The position numbers were made by a program, and so were the translations under genes. The notes below the pieces were generated by a model. It was not told the origin of the DNA, made no database searches, and saw nothing but the letters and a program-made list of their open reading frames with translations. Shown piece after piece: positions 36,720 to 44,888 of a DNA stretch of 64,000 bases (positions are counted from its first letter, which is position 1; each line of letters opens with the position of its first letter). This stretch comes from Deltaproteobacteria bacterium (GTDB lineage Bacteria; UBA10199; JADGCS01), in assembly GCA_024233595.1 (NCBI GenBank), contig JACKPK010000004.1, positions 1-64,000 on the forward strand, given 5' to 3'.

Positions 36720-38111
36720 TTAGAAAAATTGAATCACATTATTCACAATGGCGCGAAACCCAAACAGCGTTTCGATATCGTTGATGGTCACAAGCAACAT
36801 GAGTCCCAAAAGCATCACCATGCCAACCTGCATAGAAACCAAACGAAACTTATAGGGCAAAGGCCTTCTGCGAATGGCTTCAATGGTTAAGAAAACCACA
36901 TGACCGCCATCCAAGACCGGGATTGGAAAGAGATTCACCAAGCCCAGTTGCAAAGACAAAAACGACAACAGGTAAATGAAGTCACCCAGACCAGAACGCG
37001 CAGCCGATGATGTGGCTTGTGCGATCTGCAAAGGGCCACCCAAAACTTTGAGCGACATCTGCCCTGTAAAAAGACGCGAGAAGATATCGACTGTTAAGGT
37101 CATGAGTTTGCCAAATTCTTGCGCACCCAATTGTATGGATTCAATCAAAGCGTAGCTTTTGTTTTCGAGCGCGTCTTCTTCCATTTTTTTGGTGATGCCC
37201 ACCAAATAAGTGCCGGCTTGCTCAACAAATTCAGGTTTTACTGTGACCTGCACTTGATCGTCTTGACGTTGGATAGTGAACGAAACAGCACTGCCCTCGC
37301 CTTCACGAATCATGCGCGTGACCTGAGACCAATACTGAATGGCTTTGCCGTTGACCGCCACAATGCGATCGTCAGGTTTGATCCCAGCAAGATCAGCAGG
37401 CGAACCTGATTTGACTTCAGCAATCACAGGGTCGTTTGCGAAAAAATCCATGGGCTCGATTCCCAGATAACCGGCCGCTTGTTTGATTTCTTGTCGTTGC
37501 GACAACAACACAGGCACGCTGATATTTTCTGATCCTCTTTTAACGTGCAAGACCACTTCTTCGTTAGGGTGCAAGGTGATGTGCGTGACCAGGTCTTTCC
37601 AATCGGAAACAGCATTGTCATTGAGCGCGGTGACAAGATCACCTTCTTGCAAATCAACTTTTGTGGCGGGAGATTCTGCTGTGATTTGTTGCACCACTGG
37701 TGGCTGGCTTAATATTTTGGGTTGCAAACGCCCCACCATAAACACCAAAGGCAGCAAGACAAAACAAAGAACCAAATTCATGACAGGCCCAGCAAACACC
37801 ACCGCTTGCTTTTGCCAAAAATTCTTCGAAGCAAAAGAATCAGGATGTTCGGCAATCTCTTTTGCTTTAATAGGATCGCCTTCGGCTTCCTCCATGGGCT
37901 CTTGACCGTAAATTTTAACGTAACCACCAAAGGGAAAAGGCGCAATGCGGTATTCGGTGCCATGCCATGTGAAACCAAGAATCTTGGGACCAAAACCAAT
38001 CGAGAAAATATCGACACGAATGCCACAAAGTTTAGCGACAATAAAATGCCCCCACTCGTGCACAAAAACAAGAATACTAAGGGCCACCACAAATATAAGA
38101 AAAGTCATCAT
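36720..38111 (-). CDS. rseP: RseP-type site-2 membrane metalloprotease
   Basis: It cleaves anti-sigma factors or signal-peptide remnants within the membrane. VFVHEWGHF is the HExxH zinc site in the first helix, VLDGGHVVF the third ligand region, and two PDZ domains lie between (LQEGDLVTALND; IKPDDRIVAVNGK). I place the start at 38111 (MMTFLIFVVAL) as in homologues; the frame is open to 38153. It follows dxr in the classical order, with a module B repeat in the gap. Confidence 0.94.
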   Translation of the reverse strand: MMTFLIFVVALSILVFVHEWGHFIVAKLCGIRVDIFSIGFGPKILGFTWHGTEYRIAPFPFGGYVKIYGQEPMEEAEGDPIKAKEIAEHPDSFASKNFWQKQAVVFAGPVMNLVLCFVLLPLVFMVGRLQPKILSQPPVVQQITAESPATKVDLQEGDLVTALNDNAVSDWKDLVTHITLHPNEEVVLHVKRGSENISVPVLLSQRQEIKQAAGYLGIEPMDFFANDPVIAEVKSGSPADLAGIKPDDRIVAVNGKAIQYWSQVTRMIREGEGSAVSFTIQRQDDQVQVTVKPEFVEQAGTYLVGITKKMEEDALENKSYALIESIQLGAQEFGKLMTLTVDIFSRLFTGQMSLKVLGGPLQIAQATSSAARSGLGDFIYLLSFLSLQLGLVNLFPIPVLDGGHVVFLTIEAIRRRPLPYKFRLVSMQVGMVMLLGLMLLVTINDIETLFGFRAIVNNVIQFF

Positions 38112-38180
38112 GATCTGGATATTATCGCATCCGAAAGGCGGGAAAACAATCATTTAATCGGGGCTCGTGTTTAGGAGCTC

Positions 38181-38248
38181 GTAGTGGTCGCTCGTGAGCG
38201 ACCATAATTCCAATGCAATTTTCTTGGCCGTTCGCGAACGGCCACTAC
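38181..38248 (+). repeat. Module B double-hairpin element, copy 1 (68 bp)
   Basis: Outer inverted ends GTAGTGG and CCACTAC enclose two inner palindromes, GGTCGCTCGTGAGCGACC and GGCCGTTCGCGAACGGCC, joined by an A+T-rich linker. Its reverse complement matches 63648-63715 at 67 of 68 bases. It lies between dxr and rseP and is preceded by CTC. Confidence 0.92.
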
Positions 38249-38270
38249 AAGCTTAGGAACTTAAGCGCTT
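38249..38270. repeat. Short module A repeat
   Basis: AAGCTTAGGAACTTAAGCGCTT directly follows the module B element and overlaps the last codons and stop of dxr (stop at 38261), so the repeat has contributed the dxr C-terminus. Confidence 0.45.
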
Positions 38271-39412
38271 AAAAACCCTCTGGCCTGACTTCTGGCCCAT
38301 TGATCAGCTTGCAGAATGGCCTGCAGGTCATTTTCTGATGATCCCGCAAAAGCATCAAAACAATAAGAAATCATTTGAGGAATCTGCACAAAAGAAATCT
38401 CATCATTTAAAAACGCTGCCACGGCTTCTTCGTTGGCCGCATTCAAAACAGCAGGAAACAAGCCACCTGCTTTGGCGGCATCAAATGCCAACTGCAAGCA
38501 CGGGAATTTTTTTAAGTCGGGTTCAAAAAAAGTCAGGTCTTTTCGATCCGGCAAAGACAAGCGAGCCACATCGGTTTTGATGCGACGCGGGTAAGAAAGC
38601 GCGTAGGCAATCGGCACGCGCATGTCTGGTTCACCCAGTTGCGCCATCACCGAACCATCGTTGAACTCCACCATGGAATGAATAATGGATTGCGGGTGCA
38701 CCACTACGGCAAGTCTTTCTAAAGGCAAACCAAAAAGCCAAAACGCCTCCATGACCTCTAAGCCTTTGTTCATCATGCTCGCAGAATCGATAGTGATTTT
38801 TGCGCCCATGTCCCAGTTAGGATGCTTTAAAGCCATGGCTTTGGTGATGTTCGCAAACTCATCTTGCGGTTTAAAAAAGAACGGGCCACCACTGGCTGTT
38901 AGCACCAAACGATCCACGTCATCAATGTGTTCGCCGTTCAAGCATTGAAAAATGGCTGAATGCTCGGAATCAACTGGCAAAATCGAAACGCCTTTTTCTT
39001 TGGCCGCATCAGACATAAGATGCCCGGCAATCACCATGCTCTCTTTATTTGCCAGAGCCACATCGTGCCCTGCTTGCAAGGCAGCCAAAGTGGGTTCCAA
39101 ACCAGCTGCACCAACAATCGCCGAAACAACAAGGTCGTTTTCCGAAAGCCTTGCGGCCTCAACAGCGCCTTCTGTGCCAATCGCAATGTCAGCGATGTTC
39201 AAATTTTGATTCTTTAAAGCAGTGCGTTCGTTTTCGCCTGCCACAGCAACAAAACGAGGTTTGAATTCTTTGATTTGCTCTGCCAATAAATCTGTGTTGC
39301 GCCCGGCCACCAGAGCCACCACTTCAAAGCGATCAGGATGCTGACGACAAATGTCTAAAGTCGCCGTTCCGACAGAACCTGTTGAGCCAAGTATGGTGAG
39401 TTTTTTCTTCAT
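38261..39412 (-). CDS. dxr: 1-deoxy-D-xylulose 5-phosphate reductoisomerase
   Basis: This is the second enzyme of the MEP isoprenoid pathway. ILGSTGSVGTATLDI binds NADPH, ALANKESMV and PVDSEHSAIFQ form the active site, and SASMMNKGLEVMEAFWLF and HPQSIIHSMVEFNDGS are conserved. Its start overlaps the cdsA stop (ATGA). The extreme C-terminus lies within a module A repeat. Confidence 0.97.
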   Translation of the reverse strand: MKKKLTILGSTGSVGTATLDICRQHPDRFEVVALVAGRNTDLLAEQIKEFKPRFVAVAGENERTALKNQNLNIADIAIGTEGAVEAARLSENDLVVSAIVGAAGLEPTLAALQAGHDVALANKESMVIAGHLMSDAAKEKGVSILPVDSEHSAIFQCLNGEHIDDVDRLVLTASGGPFFFKPQDEFANITKAMALKHPNWDMGAKITIDSASMMNKGLEVMEAFWLFGLPLERLAVVVHPQSIIHSMVEFNDGSVMAQLGEPDMRVPIAYALSYPRRIKTDVARLSLPDRKDLTFFEPDLKKFPCLQLAFDAAKAGGLFPAVLNAANEEAVAAFLNDEISFVQIPQMISYCFDAFAGSSENDLQAILQADQWARSQARGFLSA

Positions 39413-40197
39413 AGGTAAATCGCCACAAAATAAATAAACGGCACAGTAAACAACAGGGCATCGACGCGGTCTAAAATTCCCCCATGCCCTGGTATGATTT
39501 TTCCAGAATCTTTAACGCCACAAGCGCGTTTCACAAGTGATTCACTTAGATCACCCACAACACCAAGTAAAGCAATGACACCACCAAGCACACCCGCAAA
39601 CCACAACGCAAGAGGCGAACCAAAGCACAAGCTCACAACCATGCCCGCCGCAATGCCTCCAAAAACACCACCAACAACGCCCTCTATGCTTTTGCCCGGT
39701 GATAAATTGGGAGCCAGTTTGTTTTTCCCCCAGCGCCGTCCCACAAGATACGCCATGGTATCGGCCACAAAGGTTGGTGCCATAGCCAGAAAAACCCAGA
39801 AGAGAAAATTAGACTGCGCAATGAGTTTGATGAGGAATCCAAAAAGAAACAAACAATAAAACACAGCGACAAAAAAACGACTCACCTGCTGAAACCGTTC
39901 TTCATCAGATAGTTTTGAAGGAAAGTGCAAAAGAAAAGCCAACACGATGGTCAAGTAACACACCAAAGAAAAATCCCAAGGCAAGGCCGGAAAAATATCA
40001 GGCGCCAAACCCAATGCGATTAAGACAAAGCCAATGCCATAACGCAAAGGCGAAACACGCTTAAAACACATGCTTAAGAATTCGTAACAAGCAATTAAGG
40101 CAACAGCAGCCACCACAAGTTGAATCACTTGCACAGGCGCAAAAAACAAAAGCGCCACCAGAGCGATCGCCAAAGGAATACCAGTGATCCATCTCAT
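39409..40197 (-). CDS. cdsA: Phosphatidate cytidylyltransferase
   Basis: It makes CDP-diacylglycerol for phospholipid synthesis. There are about seven membrane helices, and the family signature is present near the end (LVKRACGVKDSGKIIPGHGG, then ILDRVDALLF). The start at 40197 (MRWITGIPLA) has an AGGGGGG ribosome site; a GTG at 40254 is an upstream alternative. It is coupled to dxr. Confidence 0.93.
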   Translation of the reverse strand: MRWITGIPLAIALVALLFFAPVQVIQLVVAAVALIACYEFLSMCFKRVSPLRYGIGFVLIALGLAPDIFPALPWDFSLVCYLTIVLAFLLHFPSKLSDEERFQQVSRFFVAVFYCLFLFGFLIKLIAQSNFLFWVFLAMAPTFVADTMAYLVGRRWGKNKLAPNLSPGKSIEGVVGGVFGGIAAGMVVSLCFGSPLALWFAGVLGGVIALLGVVGDLSESLVKRACGVKDSGKIIPGHGGILDRVDALLFTVPFIYFVAIYL

Positions 40198-40260
40198 CGT
40201 CTCTACCCCCCTTGCCCCTCCTGACAAAGGAAGGGAACTTTGGAAACACCTCACCTACAA

Positions 40261-40995
40261 CTAGTCATTCACCTGCTCGCTAATCAAACCAAAGCGACGT
40301 TCGCGTTTTTGGTATTCGGCGATGCAGTTCAAAAACATATCTTCCGTAAATTCTGGCCAATTGGGTTCAATGAAAATGTACTCCGCGTAGGCGCTTTGCC
40401 AAAGCAAGAAATTGCTCACACGATTTTCACCAGAAGTGCGGATGACCAAATCGGGATCCGGCATTTTTTCTGTATCAAGCGCGCTTTCAAATAATTCTTC
40501 TGAAATTTGATCCCCAGAGACCTGCCCCTCTTTAACTTGCTGACTGATTTTCTGAACCGCGCGCAAAATCTCATCGCGACTGCCATAACTCAAAGCCAAA
40601 GTGAGTGTCATTTTATCACCAGCAGACGTGGCTTCTATTGTTTGCCACAACAATTCTTTAACCGGTTCAGGGAGACGTTCTGTGCGCCCAATGGTGTGCA
40701 AGCGAATGCCGTTTTTGATCATTTTCTCTTTTTTACTGATCAAAAACTCTGTGAGAAGCTGCATGAGCCCCGCTGTTTCGTCGTCAGGACGATTCCAGTT
40801 TTCTTGCGAAAAAGCGTACAGCGTTAAATAAGAAACACCAACGGTGCGCGCAGCCTCAGTGATGTTTTCGACAGTCACAGCACCCTGCCTATGCCCCTCT
40901 AAGCGAGGCAAGCCTTGGGATTGCGCCCAGCGTCCATTGCCATCCATGATGATGGCCACATGGCGTGGCACTTTTGTTTTGTCGATTTGATCCAT
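40261..40995 (-). CDS. uppS: Undecaprenyl diphosphate synthase
   Basis: This cis-prenyltransferase makes the C55 carrier for peptidoglycan and O-antigen. IIMDGNGRWAQSQGLPRLEGH holds the catalytic Asp and conserved Asn and Arg, and LTLYAFSQENWNRP and RTSGENRVSNFLLWQSAYAE are diagnostic. The length of 244 is normal. Confidence 0.96.
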   Translation of the reverse strand: MDQIDKTKVPRHVAIIMDGNGRWAQSQGLPRLEGHRQGAVTVENITEAARTVGVSYLTLYAFSQENWNRPDDETAGLMQLLTEFLISKKEKMIKNGIRLHTIGRTERLPEPVKELLWQTIEATSAGDKMTLTLALSYGSRDEILRAVQKISQQVKEGQVSGDQISEELFESALDTEKMPDPDLVIRTSGENRVSNFLLWQSAYAEYIFIEPNWPEFTEDMFLNCIAEYQKRERRFGLISEQVND

Positions 40996-41008
40996 GAAAA
41001 TTGCCGAC

Positions 41009-41563
41009 CTAAACAGTCATGATGTCTTTTTCTTTACGCACAACGATGTCGTCGATTTTAGCAATGGCATCGTCAGTGGTCTTTTGCACCTGATCTTGAC
41101 CACGTTTTAAATCGTCTTCAGTGATTTCTGAATTTTTTTGCTGTTGCTTTAAAACATCGTTGGCATCACGGCGTGCTTGACGAACAGAAACACGTTTTTC
41201 TTCTGCGATGTTTTTGAGACTTTTCACAATTTCTTTACGACGATCTTCAGTGAGCTGAGGAACTGGCAAACGCACAATTTTACCATCGTTGGTTGGGTTT
41301 AAACCAATATTGGCTTTTTCAATGGCGCGTTCAATGGCTGGGATCAACGTGGCTTCCCAAGGCTGCACCGTAATAAGACGTGGCTCGGGAACGGCCAAAG
41401 TCGCCACCTGATTCAAGGGAGTCATGGTGCCGTAGTAGTCCACTTTAATGCCATCTAACATGACAAGAGAAGCCCGACCTGTTCTGAGTTTAGCCAGATC
41501 GTCTTGCAAAGCGCTAATGGCTTTTTCCATTTTTTCTTTTGCGTCATTAATGATTGCGTCCAT
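41009..41563 (-). CDS. frr: Ribosome recycling factor
   Basis: It splits post-termination ribosomes together with EF-G. KLRTGRASLVMLDGIKVDYYG, PWEATLIPAIERAI, LTEDRRKEIVK and the long helical hairpin are characteristic. Its length of 184 is standard. It is in classical order after pyrH. Confidence 0.97.
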   Translation of the reverse strand: MDAIINDAKEKMEKAISALQDDLAKLRTGRASLVMLDGIKVDYYGTMTPLNQVATLAVPEPRLITVQPWEATLIPAIERAIEKANIGLNPTNDGKIVRLPVPQLTEDRRKEIVKSLKNIAEEKRVSVRQARRDANDVLKQQQKNSEITEDDLKRGQDQVQKTTDDAIAKIDDIVVRKEKDIMTV

Positions 41564-41595
41564 ATGAAAACCTCATTCCTTAATAGAGAAAACAA

Positions 41596-42306
41596 TTAGG
41601 AAACCAGTGTGCCAATATCTTCACCGCACACCGCCCTTTTGATGTTTCCTTTTTCAAATAAATCAAAAACCAAAATTGGCAATTTGTGATCCATGCACAA
41701 CGAGATGGCTGTGGAATCCATGACCTGCAGGCCTTTGTTCAATACATCTAAAAACGTCAGGCTATCAAATCGCTGTGCGTCATCGTGTTTTTTGGGATCT
41801 TTGTCGTAAATGCCATCTACTTTTGTGGCCTTTAGCAAGACCTCGGCATGCATTTCCATGGCGCGCAACGAAGCCGCTGTGTCAGTTGTGAAAAAGGGAT
41901 TGCCTGTGCCTGCTGCAAAAATCACCACCCGGCCTTTTTCTAAATGCCTAACCGCACGACGACGAATGTAAGGCTCAACAACTTGATTCATGGCAATGGC
42001 TGATTGCACACGAGTGTGGATACCTTGTTTTTCTAAGGCGTCCTGCAAAGCCATGGCATTGATGATGGTGGCAAGCATGCCCATGTAGTCACCTTGAGCG
42101 CGATCGATTCCATTTTTGGCACCCGACATTCCTCTGAAAATATTACCGCCACCCAACACGACGCTGATCTCGACACCCAGTTCGTGTAGCTCTTTGATTT
42201 CTTTTGCGATGCCATGAGTGACATCCAAAGAAATGCAATAGCCGTCTTTTCCCAAAAGAGATTCGCCAGAAAGTTTTAATAAAATGCGTTTGTATTTTGG
42301 TTCCAT
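41596..42306 (-). CDS. pyrH: Uridylate kinase
   Basis: It phosphorylates UMP. KLSGESLLG, VVLGGGNIFRG, ATIINAMALQDALEK and AAGTGNPFFTTDTAA are diagnostic of the bacterial hexameric enzyme. Upstream, where tsf normally adjoins, there is a 477-bp gap filled with repeats and a terminator. Confidence 0.97.
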   Translation of the reverse strand: MEPKYKRILLKLSGESLLGKDGYCISLDVTHGIAKEIKELHELGVEISVVLGGGNIFRGMSGAKNGIDRAQGDYMGMLATIINAMALQDALEKQGIHTRVQSAIAMNQVVEPYIRRRAVRHLEKGRVVIFAAGTGNPFFTTDTAASLRAMEMHAEVLLKATKVDGIYDKDPKKHDDAQRFDSLTFLDVLNKGLQVMDSTAISLCMDHKLPILVFDLFEKGNIKRAVCGEDIGTLVS

Positions 42307-42391
42307 GATGCCCCTTTGTGTTTAACCCACAACGCTTTACAAAGACTTGCGGGGGATCTCAATCATTTTCATTAAGTCAATGTGCTTAGGG

Positions 42392-42433
42392 GCTTCCGCC
42401 TTCGTCCGCCGCGGCGGACTACGGCGCGACAGG
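42392..42433 (+). repeat. Module D repeat
   Basis: GCTTCCGCCTTCGTCCGC is followed by CGCGGCGGACTACGGCGCGACAGG. It contains a GTCCGCCGCGGCGGAC hairpin. It is inverted at 63772-63819 and shortened at 15284-15314. A module A unit (TGCTTAGG) precedes it. Confidence 0.75.
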
Positions 42434-42443
42434 TGACGAAAGT

Positions 42444-42518
42444 GTCATTGCGATCAGCCAGAGGCTGATGACCTGTTCTACGTAGCTTTAGCGAAGAAGA
42501 AAGCAATCCAGTCTTTGG
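42444..42518 (+). repeat. Module E repeat
   Basis: GTCATTGCGATCAGCC at one end and GAAAGCAATCCAGTCTTTGG at the other. The ends match 63863-63905 (inverted), while the middle differs in length. ATTGC and GCAAT arms make it a loose inverted repeat. Confidence 0.6.
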
Positions 42519-42531
42519 AGAGCTTGTTAAT

Positions 42532-42574
42532 GTACCTAAGTGCCTAGGTGCTTAGGTGCTTAGGTGCTTAGATG
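42532..42574 (+). repeat. Module A repeat, best periodic copy
   Basis: After TACCTAA there are consecutive 8-bp units GTGCCTAG, GTGCTTAG, GTGCTTAG, GTGCTTAG. The clean 8-bp period points to tandem unit gain or loss. Confidence 0.75.
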
Positions 42575-42575
42575 T

Positions 42576-42633
42576 AAAAAAAACGCTACTGATCTATTTG
42601 ATCAACTGTTCTAATGATCTTTTTTGGGGACTC
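42576..42633 (+). repeat. Module C repeat, copy 2 (58 bp)
   Basis: An A run, CTACTGATCTATTTGATCAA, CTAATGATC, T run, GGGGACTC. It nearly duplicates 15182-15239 and, like that copy, directly follows module A. Confidence 0.8.
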
Positions 42634-42643
42634 CTGATCAAAT

Positions 42644-42671
42644 AAAAAAAGGGCAGGTTAAAAACCCGCCC
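42644..42671 (-). terminator. Intrinsic terminator after rpsB-tsf
   Basis: On the minus strand GGGCGGGT pairs with ACCTGCCC (one mismatch) around a five-base loop, followed by seven T. It lies about 110 bp beyond the tsf stop, so pyrH downstream needs read-through or its own promoter. Confidence 0.8.
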
Positions 42672-42704
42672 AAGATTATCATTTTATATTCTTTTGTATT
42701 GACC

Positions 42705-42771
42705 GTAGTGGGCGCTCGTGAGCGGCCAGAAAAAATTACTTGAATTATGGCTGCTCGCGAGCGGCCACTAC
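42705..42771 (+). repeat. Module B double-hairpin element, copy 3 (67 bp)
   Basis: It has the same architecture as the copies at 38.2 and 63.7 kb: GTAGTGG/CCACTAC ends, two inner palindromic arms centred on CTCGTGAG and CTCGCGAG, A+T-rich linker. It is diverged in sequence from the other two. It ends 12 bp from the tsf stop codon and would lie in the tsf 3' untranslated region. Confidence 0.85.
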
Positions 42772-42783
42772 TCCGAAAAATCA

Positions 42784-43671
42784 TCACTGAGCCATTTTGG
42801 CAACTTCATCAGCAAAGTCATCTTGTTTTTTCTCGATGCCTTCACCAACAGCATAGCGGCAAAATTGCACAACTTTACCGTTTGCATCTGTTTCTTTAAT
42901 GACGTCAGCCACTTTCTTTTTGCCACCCATGTCTTTTACATAGACCTGTTGCAACAAAGAGATTTCGCCAGCAAATTTATTGAGCTTACCTTGCACGATT
43001 TTTTCGATCATGTTTTCAGGTTTGCCTTCTTGCTTTAAGAGTTCAATCTGAACTTCTTTTTCTTTGTCCAAAACTTCTTGAGACACTTCAGAAGCGTCTA
43101 AGTATTGAGGCGCCATAGCTGCAATTTGCATAGCCACGTCACGCGCTACATCAACAACTTTTTCACCAAGAGTTTCGATTAAGACAGCAATTTTGCCACC
43201 GTTGTGATCATAAAGAGTGATGTCGCCACTTTCTTTAGCGCTGAATAATTCGAAACGGCGCAAAGAAATTTTTTCGCCGATAACAGCAATCGCAGAATTA
43301 ATGGCTTCTTCAATTGTTTGTTCACCAAGCGATAGCTTAAGAGCTTCTTCCAAAGAAGATGGCTTTTGCGCCAAAATGCTTTCAGCAATTTTGTTTCCAA
43401 GATTAATGAAGTCATCGTTTTTGGCAACAAAGTCTGTTTCACAGTTGAGCTCGACAAGGGCCGCTTCGCCACTGCCAACTTTTGTAAAAATCAAACCTTC
43501 AGCTGCCACGCGGTCACCTTTTTTAACCGCTTTGGCCAAACCTTGCTTTTTTAAGAAATCAATGGCTTCGTCCATATTGCCATTGCTTTCCTGCAATGCT
43601 TTTTTGCAATCCATCATGCCTGCGCCTGTTTTTTCGCGCAAAGCTTTCACATCTTGAGCTGTGATAGACAT
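42784..43671 (-). CDS. tsf: Elongation factor Ts
   Basis: It is the nucleotide-exchange factor for EF-Tu. The start at 43671 (MSITAQDV) has a GGAGGA site; the longer frame to 43743 is not supported. VKALREKTGAGMMDCKKALQE and VELNCETDFVAKNDDF are the EF-Tu-binding signatures, and a C-terminal coiled-coil module is present. It follows rpsB by 31 bp. Confidence 0.96.
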   Translation of the reverse strand: MSITAQDVKALREKTGAGMMDCKKALQESNGNMDEAIDFLKKQGLAKAVKKGDRVAAEGLIFTKVGSGEAALVELNCETDFVAKNDDFINLGNKIAESILAQKPSSLEEALKLSLGEQTIEEAINSAIAVIGEKISLRRFELFSAKESGDITLYDHNGGKIAVLIETLGEKVVDVARDVAMQIAAMAPQYLDASEVSQEVLDKEKEVQIELLKQEGKPENMIEKIVQGKLNKFAGEISLLQQVYVKDMGGKKKVADVIKETDANGKVVQFCRYAVGEGIEKKQDDFADEVAKMAQ

Positions 43672-43702
43672 TCCGTCCTCCGTTAATTTATTTCTTTGTT
43701 GA

Positions 43703-44620
43703 TCAGCCTGTTGCGACAGCAGCGTCTTTGGCTTTGTCAGCAATGGCTTCTTCTTTTTCTGCTTTTGCAGAGTAACCTTCTACAGAACCGTCGCCTTCTT
43801 TAGCTTCTTCTTCTGTTTTGGCACGCTTACCAACGTAAGCTGCTTTTTTATCAGCTTCTGTGCCATCAGAAACGCGGCGAGCTTTTTTCTCTGTTTGTGG
43901 TTTTGTATCGCCAGACGCTTTGCGAGCGTTTTCTTGGCGTTTTTCCAAACCAGCCAAACAAGCATCAGCCACTTTGCTAGCAAAGTATTCGATCGTAGAA
44001 ATGGCGTCATCGTTTGCAGGGATCACGTGATCAACTGGATCAGGATCACAGTTGGTGTCTGTTAAAGCGATCACAGTCAAACCAAGCTTACGCGCTTCAC
44101 GAATCGCAATGTGCTCGTGCTTAGGATCAACAACGAAAACAACGCGAGGGAATCCGTTAAGGTTACGAATACCACCCAAAGATGCTTCGAGTTTTTCGAT
44201 TGTGCGGTCGATATCGAGCAATTCTCTTTTGGTGTAACCTTCGAATTGATCTTTTTCGCGACGACTTTCGAGATCGAGCAAGCGATCGATGCTGTTTTTG
44301 ATTGTTTTAAAGTTTGTGAGTGTGCCACCCATCCAACGTTGATTCACATAGTGCATTTTAGAACGACCTGCGTGCTCTTTAACGGCTTCGCGAGCTTGTT
44401 GTTTGGTTCCAACAAAAAGAACATCGCCACCTTTAGCAACAGTTTCTTGAATAAACTGAAGCGCTTCGTTGGCTAGGTCATGAGTTTTTTGGAGATCGAT
44501 AATGTGAACACCGGAACGCGAGCCGTAGATGTAAGGTCGCATTTTTGGGTTCCAACGTTTGGTTTGATGCCCAAAATGAGCACCGGCTTCCATCATTTCT
44601 GGAATAGAAACTTGAGTCAT
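43703..44620 (-). CDS. rpsB: 30S ribosomal protein S2
   Basis: EAGAHFGHQTKRWNPKM, GTKQQAREAVKEHA, QRWMGGTLTNFKTI and the PDAIFV-equivalent VVFVVDPKHEHIAIREA are diagnostic. At 305 residues it has a C-terminal extension of about 65 residues, rich in Ala, Lys and Glu (TEEEAKEGDGSVEGYSAKAE), beyond the usual 240. It is first in the rpsB-tsf operon. Confidence 0.96.
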   Translation of the reverse strand: MTQVSIPEMMEAGAHFGHQTKRWNPKMRPYIYGSRSGVHIIDLQKTHDLANEALQFIQETVAKGGDVLFVGTKQQAREAVKEHAGRSKMHYVNQRWMGGTLTNFKTIKNSIDRLLDLESRREKDQFEGYTKRELLDIDRTIEKLEASLGGIRNLNGFPRVVFVVDPKHEHIAIREARKLGLTVIALTDTNCDPDPVDHVIPANDDAISTIEYFASKVADACLAGLEKRQENARKASGDTKPQTEKKARRVSDGTEADKKAAYVGKRAKTEEEAKEGDGSVEGYSAKAEKEEAIADKAKDAAVATG

Positions 44621-44651
44621 GTTTTCCTCTTTGGTTTATTTTCTGAAAATT

Positions 44652-44670
44652 CCCGATGAAGATCATCGGG
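44652..44670. promoter_or_regulatory. Hairpin in the rpsB leader
   Basis: CCCGATGA and TCATCGGG are perfect 8-bp arms around a 3-base loop, 32 bp upstream of the rpsB start. Ribosomal-protein leaders often carry autoregulatory structures, so this is a candidate for S2 feedback. The rest of the 268-bp gap holds a clear GAGG site for rpsB but no convincing consensus promoter. Confidence 0.45.
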
Positions 44671-44888
44671 GCAATCAGAACACCCAAGGATTTTACTAAG
44701 GTCCCCCAAAACCAGACAAATGTGGTCAACCTGGAGGAGTAAAGTCCTTGTGTTTTTTAATTGTTTGTTTTGTTTTATACTAATAGCTGTTTGCCCAATG
44801 GCAAAAAGCGTGCGGGACAACTAGCACAGCTCAGGCCCAAGAAGCAAGTGCTCCATGGTACCATATATAAGACAAATAGGGAAGACCC

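Noticed and set aside
42392..42771. CRISPR array at the clustered repeats
   Set aside because: The units are different modules with no constant repeat/spacer spacing, and no cas gene is in the window.
43672..43743. Upstream extension of tsf
   Set aside because: GGAGGA precedes the internal ATG at 43671, and EF-Ts proteins begin at that point.
44621..44888. Possible tRNA in the gap upstream of rpsB
   Set aside because: No cloverleaf, T-loop or A-box/B-box pattern could be built; only an 8-bp hairpin and a small TTTGCC/GGCAAA stem are present.
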